The notes under the pieces are model-generated. The model was not told the origin of the DNA. It worked only from the letters and a program-made list of their open reading frames with translations, and searched no databases. A DNA stretch of 64,000 nt, taken from Balneolaceae bacterium. Lineage in GTDB: Bacteria; Bacteroidota; Rhodothermia; Balneolales; Balneolaceae. The position numbers were made by a program, and so were the translations under genes. Positions 17,854 to 26,405 of the stretch are shown piece after piece. Position 1 is the first letter of the stretch; each line of letters starts with the position of its first letter. Where the stretch lies: positions 62,001 through 126,000 of the forward strand of contig JAEPNO010000012.1 of assembly GCA_017643365.1 (NCBI GenBank). Direction: 5' to 3'.

Positions 17854-20529
17854 ATGGCGGCACGCAAGCAAACTCCATTAATGCGCCAATACGAGGATAT
17901 TAAAGCGCAATATCCCGGAACAATTTTACTGTTTCGAGTGGGGGATTTTTACGAGACTTTTTCCGACGATGCCGTGCTGGTGAGCAAAGAATTGGGTATC
18001 ACCCTTACCAAAAGAAATAACGGGGGCGATCAAACACCACTGGCCGGATTTCCTTTTCATGCGCTAGATACTTATCTGCCGAAATTGGTAAAGAAAGGCT
18101 ATAAAGTGGCAGTTTGCGAGCAGACTGAAAGTCCTGAAGAGGCCAAAAAAGGTGGACGAAAAATTGTTGAACGCGATGTGACTGAAATCACAACTCCGGG
18201 CGTGACTTTATCCGACAAACTGCTGGAACACAAGCGTAACAATTACATCCTTTCGATATTTATTGCCGGACCTTTGTACGGCGTAGCTTTTTCGGATATT
18301 TCTACCGGGGAGTTTGCGCTTAGCGAAGTTAACGAAGGTCAGTTAAAAAGCTTGATGGCAGCAGTTCAGCCGTCCGAAATTTTGATGCAGGCCAAGTTAA
18401 AAGGCAAGCTGGATAAGCATTTTGAGCCGTTCAATATCTCGTTCATCGATGATTGGGTGTTTGAGGGCGATTATGGCTACAAAACCCTCACTGATCACTT
18501 TAAAACGCATTCCTTAAAAGGATTTGGTGTGGAAGAGCTGAAAGTAGCTCAGGTTGCAGCCGGCGCCTTACTGCATTATATGAAGGAAACACAAAAGGCA
18601 TATCTGCTGCATCTAAAGCGATTGTATGCCTACGAAAGCAACGATTTTATGTCGCTGGATCCGGCTACGAAACGGAACCTCGAGCTGACGAGTAGTATTC
18701 AGGAAGGCAGCACCGAAGGTACGTTGATTTCCATCATGGACGAGACATCAACGGCGATGGGAGGGCGATTGCTTCGCCGGTGGATAATGCGTCCGCTTAA
18801 AAAACTCACTCCGATTCAACATCGCCTGGATGCCGTAGAAGCACTTTACGAAAATCATTCAATTCGATCATCATTACGCGACGAGATGGAAGAAATTGGG
18901 GATTTAGAACGATTGATTTCTCGAATTTGTGTTGGCCGAACGAATGCCCGTGATTTGAAGCAAATTGAGCGTTCGTTAAGTCAGGTTCCAAGATTGAAGA
19001 GTTTATTTTCGAGCTGGGAGCAGCCTTTGTTGCAAGATATCAACACGCGATTGAAGTTGTTGATGGTGGTGCAGCATAAGATTCACGAAACCATCGCAGA
19101 AGAGCCACCGGCAAGCATTCGTGATGGTGGGATGATTCAGGATGGAGTAAATGAAGAGCTGGATGAGTTGAGAGATATTGCTAAAAACGGCAAGAATTAC
19201 ATCGCTCAAATCAAAGATAAACTTTCGGCAGAAAGCGGAATCCCATCCTTAAAGATTGGCTACAACAAAGTGTTCGGCTATTACATTGAGGTGACGAATT
19301 CCCACAAAGATAAAGTGCCGGAGACCTTCATTCGTAAGCAAACTCTGGTTAATGCCGAGCGATACATTACTCCTGAGCTGAAAGAGATCGAAGAAAAAGT
19401 GCTTTCGGCGGAAGATCGAAGTAAAACACTCGAGTATCAGTTATTTGAAGAGGTACGTGTTTTTGTTGCTGAATATGCTGATGACATCCAACAGATCGCA
19501 CAAGCCATCGCTCAGCTGGATGTGCTTCAAAGTTTTGCAGAAGTAGCATTTCGAAATAACTACGCCAAGCCGGAAGTTCGCGATTCGGAAGAAATCAATA
19601 TCAAAAAAGGTCGCCACCCGGTAGTGGAAAAGTCGTTGCCGTTGGGCGAGCCATTCATCCCGAACGATATAGAGCTAAATAACGACGAGCAGCAAATTAT
19701 GATCATTACCGGACCAAACATGGCAGGTAAAAGTATCATTCTTCGGCAGACAGGGTTAATTGTGTTGATGGCTCAGCTAGGAAGTTTTGTGCCGGCCGAG
19801 TCAGCACATATTGGGTTGGTGGATAAGATTTTTACCCGTGTTGGAGCTTCCGATAATTTAGCCGCTGGAGAATCAACCTTTTTGGTAGAGATGAATGAAG
19901 CAGCGAATATCCTGAACAACGCCACACCACGGTCACTGATTTTGTTGGATGAAGTGGGTCGTGGAACGAGTACATTTGATGGGCTGAGCATCGCTTGGAG
20001 CTTGGCAGAATATCTGCACAATCATGCTCCGGTTGCTGCAAAAACTTTATTTGCTACGCATTATCATGAGTTGAATGAGCTGGAAAGCATGTACGATCGC
20101 ATCCGCAATTTTAACGTGCAGGTGAAAGAACATGATGGGAAAGTGATTTTCCTTCGCAAATTAATAAAGGGTGGCGCCGATCACAGTTATGGAATTCAAG
20201 TGGCGAATATGGCCGGTTTACCTGATGTAGTGATCAATCGCGCGAAAGAGATTTTGGGTAATTTAGAAAGCCATAGCCTTGATATCACCAATACCAACGG
20301 TGAGGCAGCCAATAGGGCATCGAAACAAAAAGCGGCGGCAAGGCAAATGACGAACTCCATCGAAAAACAGGATGAAATTGCCCAGATGAGTTTATTTGCC
20401 AATCACATGGATCCCAAATTCGAAACGTTGATGAACAAGCTCGAAGCCGTTGATCCGAATCGAATCACGCCCATCGAGGCGCTGATGCTGTTGACTGAAT
20501 TGAAGAAAGTGGTGGGGGAGAATAGTTGA
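17854..20529 (+). CDS. mutS: DNA mismatch repair protein MutS
   Basis: An 891-residue MutS1. The mismatch-binding domain has the GDFYETF motif (residues about 30-36, with the Phe-x-Glu wedge). Connector, lever and clamp domains follow. The ATPase has Walker A GPNMAGKS (about 621-628), Walker B LILLDEVGRGTSTFDG and the FATHYHEL switch. The C-terminal tail is followed by a short dimerisation helix (PIEALMLLTELKKVV). It recognises base mismatches and starts repair with MutL, which is not in this window. It is transcribed away from the glycosylase gene, so two DNA repair genes lie back to back. Confidence 0.97.
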   Translation: MAARKQTPLMRQYEDIKAQYPGTILLFRVGDFYETFSDDAVLVSKELGITLTKRNNGGDQTPLAGFPFHALDTYLPKLVKKGYKVAVCEQTESPEEAKKGGRKIVERDVTEITTPGVTLSDKLLEHKRNNYILSIFIAGPLYGVAFSDISTGEFALSEVNEGQLKSLMAAVQPSEILMQAKLKGKLDKHFEPFNISFIDDWVFEGDYGYKTLTDHFKTHSLKGFGVEELKVAQVAAGALLHYMKETQKAYLLHLKRLYAYESNDFMSLDPATKRNLELTSSIQEGSTEGTLISIMDETSTAMGGRLLRRWIMRPLKKLTPIQHRLDAVEALYENHSIRSSLRDEMEEIGDLERLISRICVGRTNARDLKQIERSLSQVPRLKSLFSSWEQPLLQDINTRLKLLMVVQHKIHETIAEEPPASIRDGGMIQDGVNEELDELRDIAKNGKNYIAQIKDKLSAESGIPSLKIGYNKVFGYYIEVTNSHKDKVPETFIRKQTLVNAERYITPELKEIEEKVLSAEDRSKTLEYQLFEEVRVFVAEYADDIQQIAQAIAQLDVLQSFAEVAFRNNYAKPEVRDSEEINIKKGRHPVVEKSLPLGEPFIPNDIELNNDEQQIMIITGPNMAGKSIILRQTGLIVLMAQLGSFVPAESAHIGLVDKIFTRVGASDNLAAGESTFLVEMNEAANILNNATPRSLILLDEVGRGTSTFDGLSIAWSLAEYLHNHAPVAAKTLFATHYHELNELESMYDRIRNFNVQVKEHDGKVIFLRKLIKGGADHSYGIQVANMAGLPDVVINRAKEILGNLESHSLDITNTNGEAANRASKQKAAARQMTNSIEKQDEIAQMSLFANHMDPKFETLMNKLEAVDPNRITPIEALMLLTELKKVVGENS

Positions 20530-20570
20530 AATACGAATTACGAATTAAGAATTACGAATTACGAATTGGA
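20530..20570. repeat. ACGAATT short tandem repeat block
   Basis: Four ACGAATT units, interrupted by one TTAAGAATT unit, lie directly after the mutS stop. The AATTAAGAATT word is shared with the intergenic blocks at 21.5, 36.6 and 56.9 kb, so this is one member of a dispersed AT-rich repeat family. Confidence 0.7.
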
Positions 20571-20602
20571 AGAGCCCGTACGTCGTTCGTCATTGGTCGG
20601 TT

Positions 20603-21496
20603 ATGAAATCCTCCGCAACACATATCGCCGATCGTATTCGACTGATGATCTCAACCAAGCAGTTTCAGGTGGGAGAGGTGTTGCCATCAACTCGGGAGCT
20701 GGGGCAGCAACTGGAAGCGAGTTTCCATACCGTACGGAAAGCCTATCATATTTTGGTGAATGAAGGTTTGATTACCGGAGAGCGTGGTCGTGGTTTTGTG
20801 GTAAACCGCCAAACATCGCTGATGGATAAAGAACAGCGACTCGAAATCGGCGGCGAAAAAGTACAAGCTCTCATCGAGCAGCTGGTGGGTTATGGCTTGG
20901 ATGACAACGAGATTGAATTGCTTTTCCAAGAGCAACTGGATTACATGGATTGGCCCGATCGCATCCAGACGTGTGCCAGTGTGGGCGAGAATAACGAGCT
21001 TGGCGGAATGTTAGCGAGTGCCATCAAAAAGCAGGTAGGGGTTAAAAGCCGGGTTATCGACATCACCGAATACGAAAGCGCTGCGAAGTTTGACGCTCTG
21101 TTTGTGCCGGTTCGGTTTATGCATCAATTTCGAAGCTTGAGCGATTCGATAATGATCATCCCCATCATTTACGGCTACGATCCCGATGTGTTGCTTTCGG
21201 TGGTAGATCAATTTGGGATTCAAACCATTGGCTTGGTAACTTCCGAGGAAGACTCGATCGCAAGGATTATTGCGGAGCTAAAACCAACGATTCCGTTCGA
21301 AGGCTCGTTTGTGGCAGGCAGTATTTATGGAAAGTCGTTGCCATTGTTTGTGCGCGAAACAGACTTGATTTTATACACGCCGGACAGCGCCCGATTAGTA
21401 GAGCAAAAAGTGCCGGAAAAGAAACGAATCAAACTAGAATACAAGCTTTCCGATCGATCAGCAGAAATGATCCGCTCGGAGCTTTGGGAACAATAA
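20603..21496 (+). CDS. GntR-type transcriptional regulator
   Basis: A 297-residue regulator. Residues about 8-75 form a GntR winged helix (IADRIRLMISTKQFQVGEVLPSTRELGQQL...SFHTVRKAYHILVNEGLI...GRGFVV). The C-terminal about 200 residues do not look like FCD, UTRA or aminotransferase domains; they have alternating strands such as FDALFVPVRFM and SIMIIPIIYGYDPDVLLSVV that suggest a periplasmic-binding-like alpha/beta fold. The ligand is unknown. It lies between mutS and a helicase gene, all on the plus strand, but repeats separate all three. Confidence 0.8.
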   Translation: MKSSATHIADRIRLMISTKQFQVGEVLPSTRELGQQLEASFHTVRKAYHILVNEGLITGERGRGFVVNRQTSLMDKEQRLEIGGEKVQALIEQLVGYGLDDNEIELLFQEQLDYMDWPDRIQTCASVGENNELGGMLASAIKKQVGVKSRVIDITEYESAAKFDALFVPVRFMHQFRSLSDSIMIIPIIYGYDPDVLLSVVDQFGIQTIGLVTSEEDSIARIIAELKPTIPFEGSFVAGSIYGKSLPLFVRETDLILYTPDSARLVEQKVPEKKRIKLEYKLSDRSAEMIRSELWEQ

Positions 21497-21500
21497 AAGC

Positions 21501-21574
21501 AATTAAAAATTAAGAATTTATCAATTAAGAATTTTGAAACTGTTCATTCTTAATTGAACATTGATAATTGATCA
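21501..21574. repeat. AT-rich palindromic intergenic repeat
   Basis: CAATTAAGAAT (21522-21532) and ATTCTTAATTG (21546-21556) form an 11-base stem, followed by a second partial palindrome around CATTGATAATTGATCATTG. The same words occur at 36.6 and 56.9 kb. The helicase reading frame starts at a TTG inside the right end. Confidence 0.75.
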
Positions 21575-23500
21575 TTGACTATAAAAAAGACTATTCAGCA
21601 GGCTATTGATGCCATCGGCGAAGAGATAAAAGCCGTAAGAGAAACACCATCTACCGATGTGTTAACGCAGGGGATGAAGGAGAAAAAATCGGGTCAGCAT
21701 GTGTATGTGTTCGAGTGCACCAATTTGGGATTGCGTTTCGCCGAAGAAGTAAAGGCTACCATCGGAAGTGAAAAGCCGGTAAAAGTAGAAGTACTTGACC
21801 TGAAAGACAGCAAAGTTTGGTTGGAATTTGATAAAGATCAGGGCAAAGTGATTAACGAAGTGTATCTGGAATGGGAAAATGATTTTGTGCTCCGCCGGAC
21901 CGAAGATCACCTGCATACGCTCAAAGACAAGTGGAAAGAAATCCCGCAGCTGGAAGTATTACTCCAGCCTAAAAAACGATTCAGCAAAACCGAGCCCGAG
22001 GTTGATGTGCTGAAAGATGAGCTCAGGAATGAGTCGCAGCTGGATGCCATGAAAAAAGCGTTGAATAATAACGTGACATACATCTGGGGACCTCCGGGCA
22101 CAGGAAAAACAGCTACAACCGGATACATCATTGCCAACTTTTTGAGGCTGAAAAAACGAGTGTTGTTTGTATCAAACACCAATCGCGCCGTGGATGTTGG
22201 ATTGTTAAGTGCGATGGATGCGCTGTACGAAATTCAGCCCAATTTCGACCTGCAAAACAGTACCAGATTTGGGGAAGCTTGGCTGGATGATGAACGATTA
22301 GATAACGTGTTGTTCGAACATCAAGTGAAAGCAAAACTTGACGGACGTAAAGCCGATGCAGTGGAAATGAGTCAGCTGCTGGATAATTTCAAAGCGTTGC
22401 AGGATCAGATCGACGAAATGATGGACAACGATGAGGAAGTTCCTCAGGCTTTGGATATGCAGGCGCAGCTTGTCGGCGAGAAAGTGGATCGGTTGGGCGG
22501 ACCGGTTGAGTTAGAAGAGAAGATCGAAAAGCTACTCAACCTGAATGAGCGTTACGAGTTGAAAAAGAAACAGCTTGTAGCCACTACCATGGCGAAAGTG
22601 TGCACCAGCGAGTTGTTTTACAATATAAGTTACGATGCCGTAGTAGTGGATGAAGCGTCGATGGCATCGCTTCCGTTTTTACTGTTGATGGCGGCCAAAT
22701 CGAAAGAGCATTTGGTGATAACCGGCGATCCAATGCAGTTGCCTCCCATTTCGATAACCGATGATCGCGAAGCCTCCGCCTTTTTGGAGAAAGATATTTT
22801 CACCTACGTTTCAGAAGCGGAAACGACGGAAGATCTATTTTTTTGGCACGATCGAAACCCGGATTTTACCTGCTTTTTTGATACGCAATATCGCCTCAAT
22901 TCTGATCTGGCAGGTGTAATAAGCTCGGTTTTTTACGATGGCAGACTTAAAACAGGGAAAAAGCCCGAGGCCGGAAATCGAAAGAATCAGGTATCTGTGG
23001 CACTGGTTGATTCCAGTAAATATGGCCCCAGAATTGAGCAGGAAAAAAGTGACCGTGGCTTTAAACCCAAAAATGAAGTCCATCTTCGATTGATTGAGGA
23101 AAGTTTGAAAAAGCTTAAGCTCAAACATCCGGCAGATCACATTGGAATTATTGTGCCGTTTCGAAGCTCGGTATATCAAGTAAGGAATCATTTGCGCGAA
23201 AAAGGACATCGTGGGATTGAAGTAGGCACCATCCACACATTTCAAGGCAGGGAAAAACCGGTGATTCTTTTTGATACAGTGATGAGTGGAGAAATTCAGT
23301 ACGGACAACAACGCCACTATTCGGTGCGCCCATTTGATGAAACCAAAAACGGGATGAGTGTTCCGCGTCTACTAAACGTTGCATTTTCGCGTAGTAAAGA
23401 ATTATTGATCGTGCTGGCAGATATGAATCACATCCAAAGAGTGTACGGAAACAAGTTTCTGGGCAGGTTGTTGAGAGAGTTGAAAGAAATTTCGATGTAA
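21575..23500 (+). CDS. UPF1/IGHMBP2-like superfamily 1B helicase
   Basis: A 641-residue SF1B helicase. An N-terminal beta-barrel region (about 40-130) precedes Walker A GPPGTGKT (172-179), motif Ia VLFVSNTNRAVD, Walker B VVVDEASMASLPF, motif III GDPMQLPPI, motif IV QYRLNSDLA, motif V TIHTFQGREKPVILFDTV and motif VI NVAFSRSKELLIVLAD. The order is that of the UPF1/Dna2/IGHMBP2 group, which unwinds DNA or RNA 5' to 3'. The role here is unknown. No ATG lies near the N-terminus; the TTG at 21575 is the best start, and it lies in an intergenic repeat. Confidence 0.85.
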   Translation: MTIKKTIQQAIDAIGEEIKAVRETPSTDVLTQGMKEKKSGQHVYVFECTNLGLRFAEEVKATIGSEKPVKVEVLDLKDSKVWLEFDKDQGKVINEVYLEWENDFVLRRTEDHLHTLKDKWKEIPQLEVLLQPKKRFSKTEPEVDVLKDELRNESQLDAMKKALNNNVTYIWGPPGTGKTATTGYIIANFLRLKKRVLFVSNTNRAVDVGLLSAMDALYEIQPNFDLQNSTRFGEAWLDDERLDNVLFEHQVKAKLDGRKADAVEMSQLLDNFKALQDQIDEMMDNDEEVPQALDMQAQLVGEKVDRLGGPVELEEKIEKLLNLNERYELKKKQLVATTMAKVCTSELFYNISYDAVVVDEASMASLPFLLLMAAKSKEHLVITGDPMQLPPISITDDREASAFLEKDIFTYVSEAETTEDLFFWHDRNPDFTCFFDTQYRLNSDLAGVISSVFYDGRLKTGKKPEAGNRKNQVSVALVDSSKYGPRIEQEKSDRGFKPKNEVHLRLIEESLKKLKLKHPADHIGIIVPFRSSVYQVRNHLREKGHRGIEVGTIHTFQGREKPVILFDTVMSGEIQYGQQRHYSVRPFDETKNGMSVPRLLNVAFSRSKELLIVLADMNHIQRVYGNKFLGRLLRELKEISM

Positions 23501-23512
23501 TTGCATTTTTTG

Positions 23513-23544
23513 TTGAATTCGAGTCGAAATGGTTCTTATATTTA
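23513..23544 (+). promoter_or_regulatory. Putative promoter of tRNA-Gly
   Basis: TTG at 23513-23515 and TATATTTA at 23537-23544, 21 bases apart, fit the Bacteroidetes -33/-7 form (TTTG, TAnnTTTG) with one mismatch. The predicted start is about 30 bases before the tRNA. Confidence 0.4.
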
Positions 23545-23578
23545 AAGCCGTTTCGGAAACGAAATGTATTTATTGAAT

Positions 23579-23651
23579 GCGAGAATAGCTCAGTTGGTAG
23601 AGCACAACCTTGCCAAGGTTGGGGTCGCGAGTTCGAGTCTCGTTTCTCGCT
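23579..23651 (+). tRNA. tRNA-Gly (GCC)
   Basis: A full cloverleaf of 73 bases without encoded CCA. The acceptor stem pairs GCGAGAA with TTCTCGC. The D arm contains AGCTCAGTTGGTAGAGC. The anticodon stem CAACC/GGTTG carries the loop TTGCCAA, giving anticodon GCC. The T arm has GCGAG/CTCGT around TTCGAGT, and the discriminator is T. Its 3' half and the following terminator are repeated downstream of a GIY-YIG gene. Confidence 0.97.
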
Positions 23652-23655
23652 CTTA

Positions 23656-23694
23656 CAAAGCCTCTTAGATTAAGTTCTGAGAGGCTTTTTTTTT
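23656..23694 (+). terminator. Terminator of tRNA-Gly
   Basis: AAAGCCTCT and AGAGGCTTT form the stem (23657-23688), then a T run to 23694. The whole element is repeated, base for base, 410 bases downstream. Confidence 0.88.
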
Positions 23695-23747
23695 AAATTT
23701 AAATAAGTAAAAGTTCTACTTAACTGTCTTTTCTTAAAAATAGAGTT

Positions 23748-24011
23748 ATGTATTGGGGGTATATAATATATAGTAATTCAAAAGACCGGTTTTATACAGG
23801 TGCATCGGGAGTTGGAGTCGAAATCAGAGTTGATCGTCATAATTCTGGTTGGACGCGATCTACTAAATCTGGAATACCGTGGGAGCTGAAGTATGTTCGA
23901 ACCTTTGAAAGTAAAACTGATGCGTTGAAATGGGAGCGAATGGTTAAAAGCAAAAAAAGCCGTGTCTTTATCGAAAAACTGATTAATTCAAGTGAAAATG
24001 AGGTTATTTAA
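23748..24011 (+). CDS. Small GIY-YIG nuclease
   Basis: An 87-residue protein that is nearly all GIY-YIG domain. The two signature strands are GYI (4-6) and YTG (16-18), the conserved catalytic Arg is R27 and the metal-ligand Glu is E63 in ALKWERMVK, followed by KSKKSR. Such stand-alone domains (UPF0213/homing-type) cut DNA; the biological target is unknown. Its TAA is immediately followed by a copy of the tRNA-Gly 3' half, and the real tRNA lies just upstream, so the gene sits between tRNA-derived repeats. That suggests a mobile unit rather than a resident gene. Confidence 0.88.
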   Translation: MYWGYIIYSNSKDRFYTGASGVGVEIRVDRHNSGWTRSTKSGIPWELKYVRTFESKTDALKWERMVKSKKSRVFIEKLINSSENEVI

Positions 24012-24093
24012 TTGCCAAGGTTGAGGTCGTCCCGCTGAGGCGGGAAGTCTCGTTTCTCGCTCTTACAAAGCCTCTTAGATTAAGTTCTGAGAG
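24011..24093 (+). repeat. Altered copy 1 of the tRNA-Gly 3' half plus terminator
   Basis: Starts with ATTGCCAAGGTTG, the tRNA anticodon loop and 3' anticodon stem, and then continues through the 3' T stem, acceptor strand and terminator. From 24046 it matches 23636 onward without change for 48 bases and runs into the same T tract. The T-arm 5' strand and loop are replaced by TCCCGCTGAGGCGGGA, a six-base-pair hairpin. It has no 5' tRNA half and cannot be a working tRNA, but can still end transcription. Confidence 0.9.
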
Positions 24094-24116
24094 GCTTTTT
24101 TTTGATCATTAATTGA

Positions 24117-24172
24117 ATTGCCAAGGTTAAGGTCGTCCTCTGTTTAGCGTGAGGAAGTCTCGTTTCTAACTC
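24117..24172 (+). repeat. Altered copy 2 of the tRNA-Gly 3' half
   Basis: ATTGCCAAGGTTAAGGTCG, then TCCTC...GAGGA (a different five-base-pair hairpin with a longer loop), then AAGTCTCGTTTCTAACTC. It ends before the terminator. The inserted hairpin lies at the same place as in copy 1, with a different but still complementary stem. It is more decayed in the acceptor strand (TTTCTAAC for TTTCTCGC). Confidence 0.85.
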
Positions 24173-24284
24173 AAACTGTATATGCTATTCCGAAAAAATC
24201 ATGACAATCAACTAATCAGGAAAATCATGGTCAAAAAAGGGTAGTTTAGGAGAAGCAAACCTCTAAATAATAAATTCGCTCAAA

Positions 24285-25781
24285 TTGAAGAAATCACTTC
24301 GTATAAGCTGGATAATCCTATTACTCAACATATGTATTCCATTTGCTGCTTTATCTCAAGGTTCAGTAGCACCCGGACCTGAATTCGGTGCATTTCTAGA
24401 ACGAATTAATCAAGCCGAGGTTAACGAAAGACAGGCCATAGCAGATAGTTTTATAACAGCTCAAACCGCATTTCCGGTTATAGAAAGTGATACCATAGTG
24501 GCATACATTTATACCGGAAATGTTAGTTCGGTACATATTCCGGGCGATGCCAATGGCTGGGGCTCATCTGCATTTCCAATGTCGCGGATTCCGGATACAA
24601 AAATGTGGTATCGATTGGAAAACTTTGAAACCGATGCTCGCCTCGATTATAAATTTATACTAAATGGATCGAATTGGATTCTTGATCCAAGAAATAATAA
24701 TCGGGTAAGTGGTGGCTTTGGTCCTAATTCTGAGCTTAGAATGCCACAATATGAATTTCCAACAGAGATCAATTACAGGGCAAATATCCCACATGGTAGT
24801 TTAAAAGACACAACGGTTTCCAGCTCGGTTTTAAATAACAGCAGAAGAGTGTACCTCTATTTTCCTCCGGGTTATGATGCTGCTGAATCAAAGTCGTACC
24901 CTATGATGTTATTTCACGACGGAACGGAATTTCTGGAATTGGCAAACGCTACAAATGTACTCGATTTTCTTATCCATGAACAAAGAATAGTGCCAATGAT
25001 AGGCGTATTTGTGCCGCCGGTTGATAGGAATAACGAATATGCTTGGGACCATACAGCTAATTTCGAGAAATTTATTACCGAAGAATTAGTGCCCGTTTTA
25101 GAAGAAAAGTATTCCGTAAGTACGTTACCCGCTGAAAAAAGTATGATCGGAGCTTCTTATGGCGGACTAATTACCGCTCAAATCGTGTATAATAATCCTG
25201 AAGTTTTTGGCAAAGCAGCCATACTTTCAACAGCGTTTTGGGCAAAGAATCAAACGGTGTACAATCAGATCATGAATGGATCGAAAAAAGAAATTAGCTG
25301 GTATATCGATTGGGGTACCTACGAAGGAAGTGGGATAACAGACTATTCACCACCATTTACAGCAATGTTAGATGAACAAGGGTATGCGTTCAAAGCTAAT
25401 ATTTGGCATGATGGCCATAGCTGGGGTAATTGGCGTGCGCATGTTGATGAAGCGCTCGAATTCTTCTTTCCATTTAGTGACTCTACAAGTACAGAGCTTA
25501 AAATTGAGGATCAGCCAACTGCTTTTAAACTCAATCAGAATTATCCCAATCCTTTTAATCCATCCACGAAAATTACTTTTAGTCTGACAAAACCAACCCA
25601 ACTTACTTTGAAGGTATTTGATGCATTAGGCAGAGAATTATCAGTGTTAGCTCAGGGAAAGTATGCTTCTGGTAGCTATTCGATAGATTTTAGTGGCGCG
25701 GGTTTAAGTAGCGGATTGTATATCTACACACTTACTACCGAAAATGGCTCATCGACGAGAAAAATGTTATTACTGAAATAA
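24285..25781 (+). CDS. Secreted esterase with glycogen-binding-like and type IX sorting domains
   Basis: A 498-residue secreted alpha/beta hydrolase of the enterochelin-esterase/Esterase D group. A signal peptide (about 1-25) is followed by a CBM48/E-set-like domain (about 60-145, VHIPGDANGWGSSAFPM...LDYKFILNG), then the hydrolase domain with nucleophile S291 in GASYGG, a likely Asp in WYIDWGTYEG and His in HDGHSWGNW. The last 75 residues are a type A T9SS sorting tail (NYPNPFNPSTKITFSL...SGLYIYTLTT...KMLLLK), so it is probably released or surface-bound by type IX secretion. The start is a TTG; no ATG fits the signal peptide. Substrate unknown. Confidence 0.87.
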   Translation: MKKSLRISWIILLLNICIPFAALSQGSVAPGPEFGAFLERINQAEVNERQAIADSFITAQTAFPVIESDTIVAYIYTGNVSSVHIPGDANGWGSSAFPMSRIPDTKMWYRLENFETDARLDYKFILNGSNWILDPRNNNRVSGGFGPNSELRMPQYEFPTEINYRANIPHGSLKDTTVSSSVLNNSRRVYLYFPPGYDAAESKSYPMMLFHDGTEFLELANATNVLDFLIHEQRIVPMIGVFVPPVDRNNEYAWDHTANFEKFITEELVPVLEEKYSVSTLPAEKSMIGASYGGLITAQIVYNNPEVFGKAAILSTAFWAKNQTVYNQIMNGSKKEISWYIDWGTYEGSGITDYSPPFTAMLDEQGYAFKANIWHDGHSWGNWRAHVDEALEFFFPFSDSTSTELKIEDQPTAFKLNQNYPNPFNPSTKITFSLTKPTQLTLKVFDALGRELSVLAQGKYASGSYSIDFSGAGLSSGLYIYTLTTENGSSTRKMLLLK

Positions 25782-25817
25782 AGAGAACAAGAAGTATTTG
25801 CAGCAACCAATTTTTGA

Positions 25818-26243
25818 TTAATCTGAATAGCGCGGGGCCGATTCGAATACTTCCATTGGTAAACTTAGAAATCCGGTAACCCCATCAACGTGATAGATAT
25901 TGATGAATTTTTCCACTTCTTTGATGGTGATGCTAAGCACTTTTAAGCGATAAACTAACGAGCCGGGAATATCGTAGCCTTTCATCTGAAGGTATTGGCC
26001 ATGAGTATTCAACTGGCTCCATTCCGATTTTAATTGGATATAAAACCACATGAGTACGAGCTGGAACTCTTCCTCTTGATACATGTTGCTGGTTGACAAA
26101 AACTGATCAACTTTGCGGCGAATCCATCGATTTATTTTAAATCGCTCATCTTCGTTTTTAATCCTCGATAGAACATCATCATAGCTGGTAGACTTTAACT
26201 TAACTACGCATTCATCGAGTGCCTCTCTGGTGAAAATCTTCAT
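25818..26243 (-). CDS. Hypothetical protein
   Basis: A 141-residue soluble, mostly helical protein without a recognised domain (MKIFTREALDECVVKLKS...). The ATG at 26243 is preferred; the frame is open 26 codons further but that part is a low-complexity lysine/arginine run from a CT-rich leader (TCTCTCTTTTTCTCTC). It converges on the esterase gene. Nothing in context points to a function. Confidence 0.6.
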   Translation of the reverse strand: MKIFTREALDECVVKLKSTSYDDVLSRIKNEDERFKINRWIRRKVDQFLSTSNMYQEEEFQLVLMWFYIQLKSEWSQLNTHGQYLQMKGYDIPGSLVYRLKVLSITIKEVEKFINIYHVDGVTGFLSLPMEVFESAPRYSD

Positions 26244-26405
26244 ATCTCGTTCTCTCTTTTTCTCTCTCTTTATATTCTGTAAGCTCTTCTTATCGTAATT
26301 ATCGGCGGATATAAAAATCACATAACACCAAAACTTAAGAAATATTAAAAAAATTTAATCTTAATAAGTGTAAGGTATTCAGAGTATTAGGAAAGTTCGT
26401 TTATT

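Noticed and set aside
20530-20570. CRISPR array at the ACGAATT repeats
   Set aside because: Units are too short, there are no spacers and no cas genes in the window.
24011-24172. Second and third tRNA-Gly genes
   Set aside because: Both copies lack the whole 5' half and a normal T loop, so they cannot be working tRNAs.
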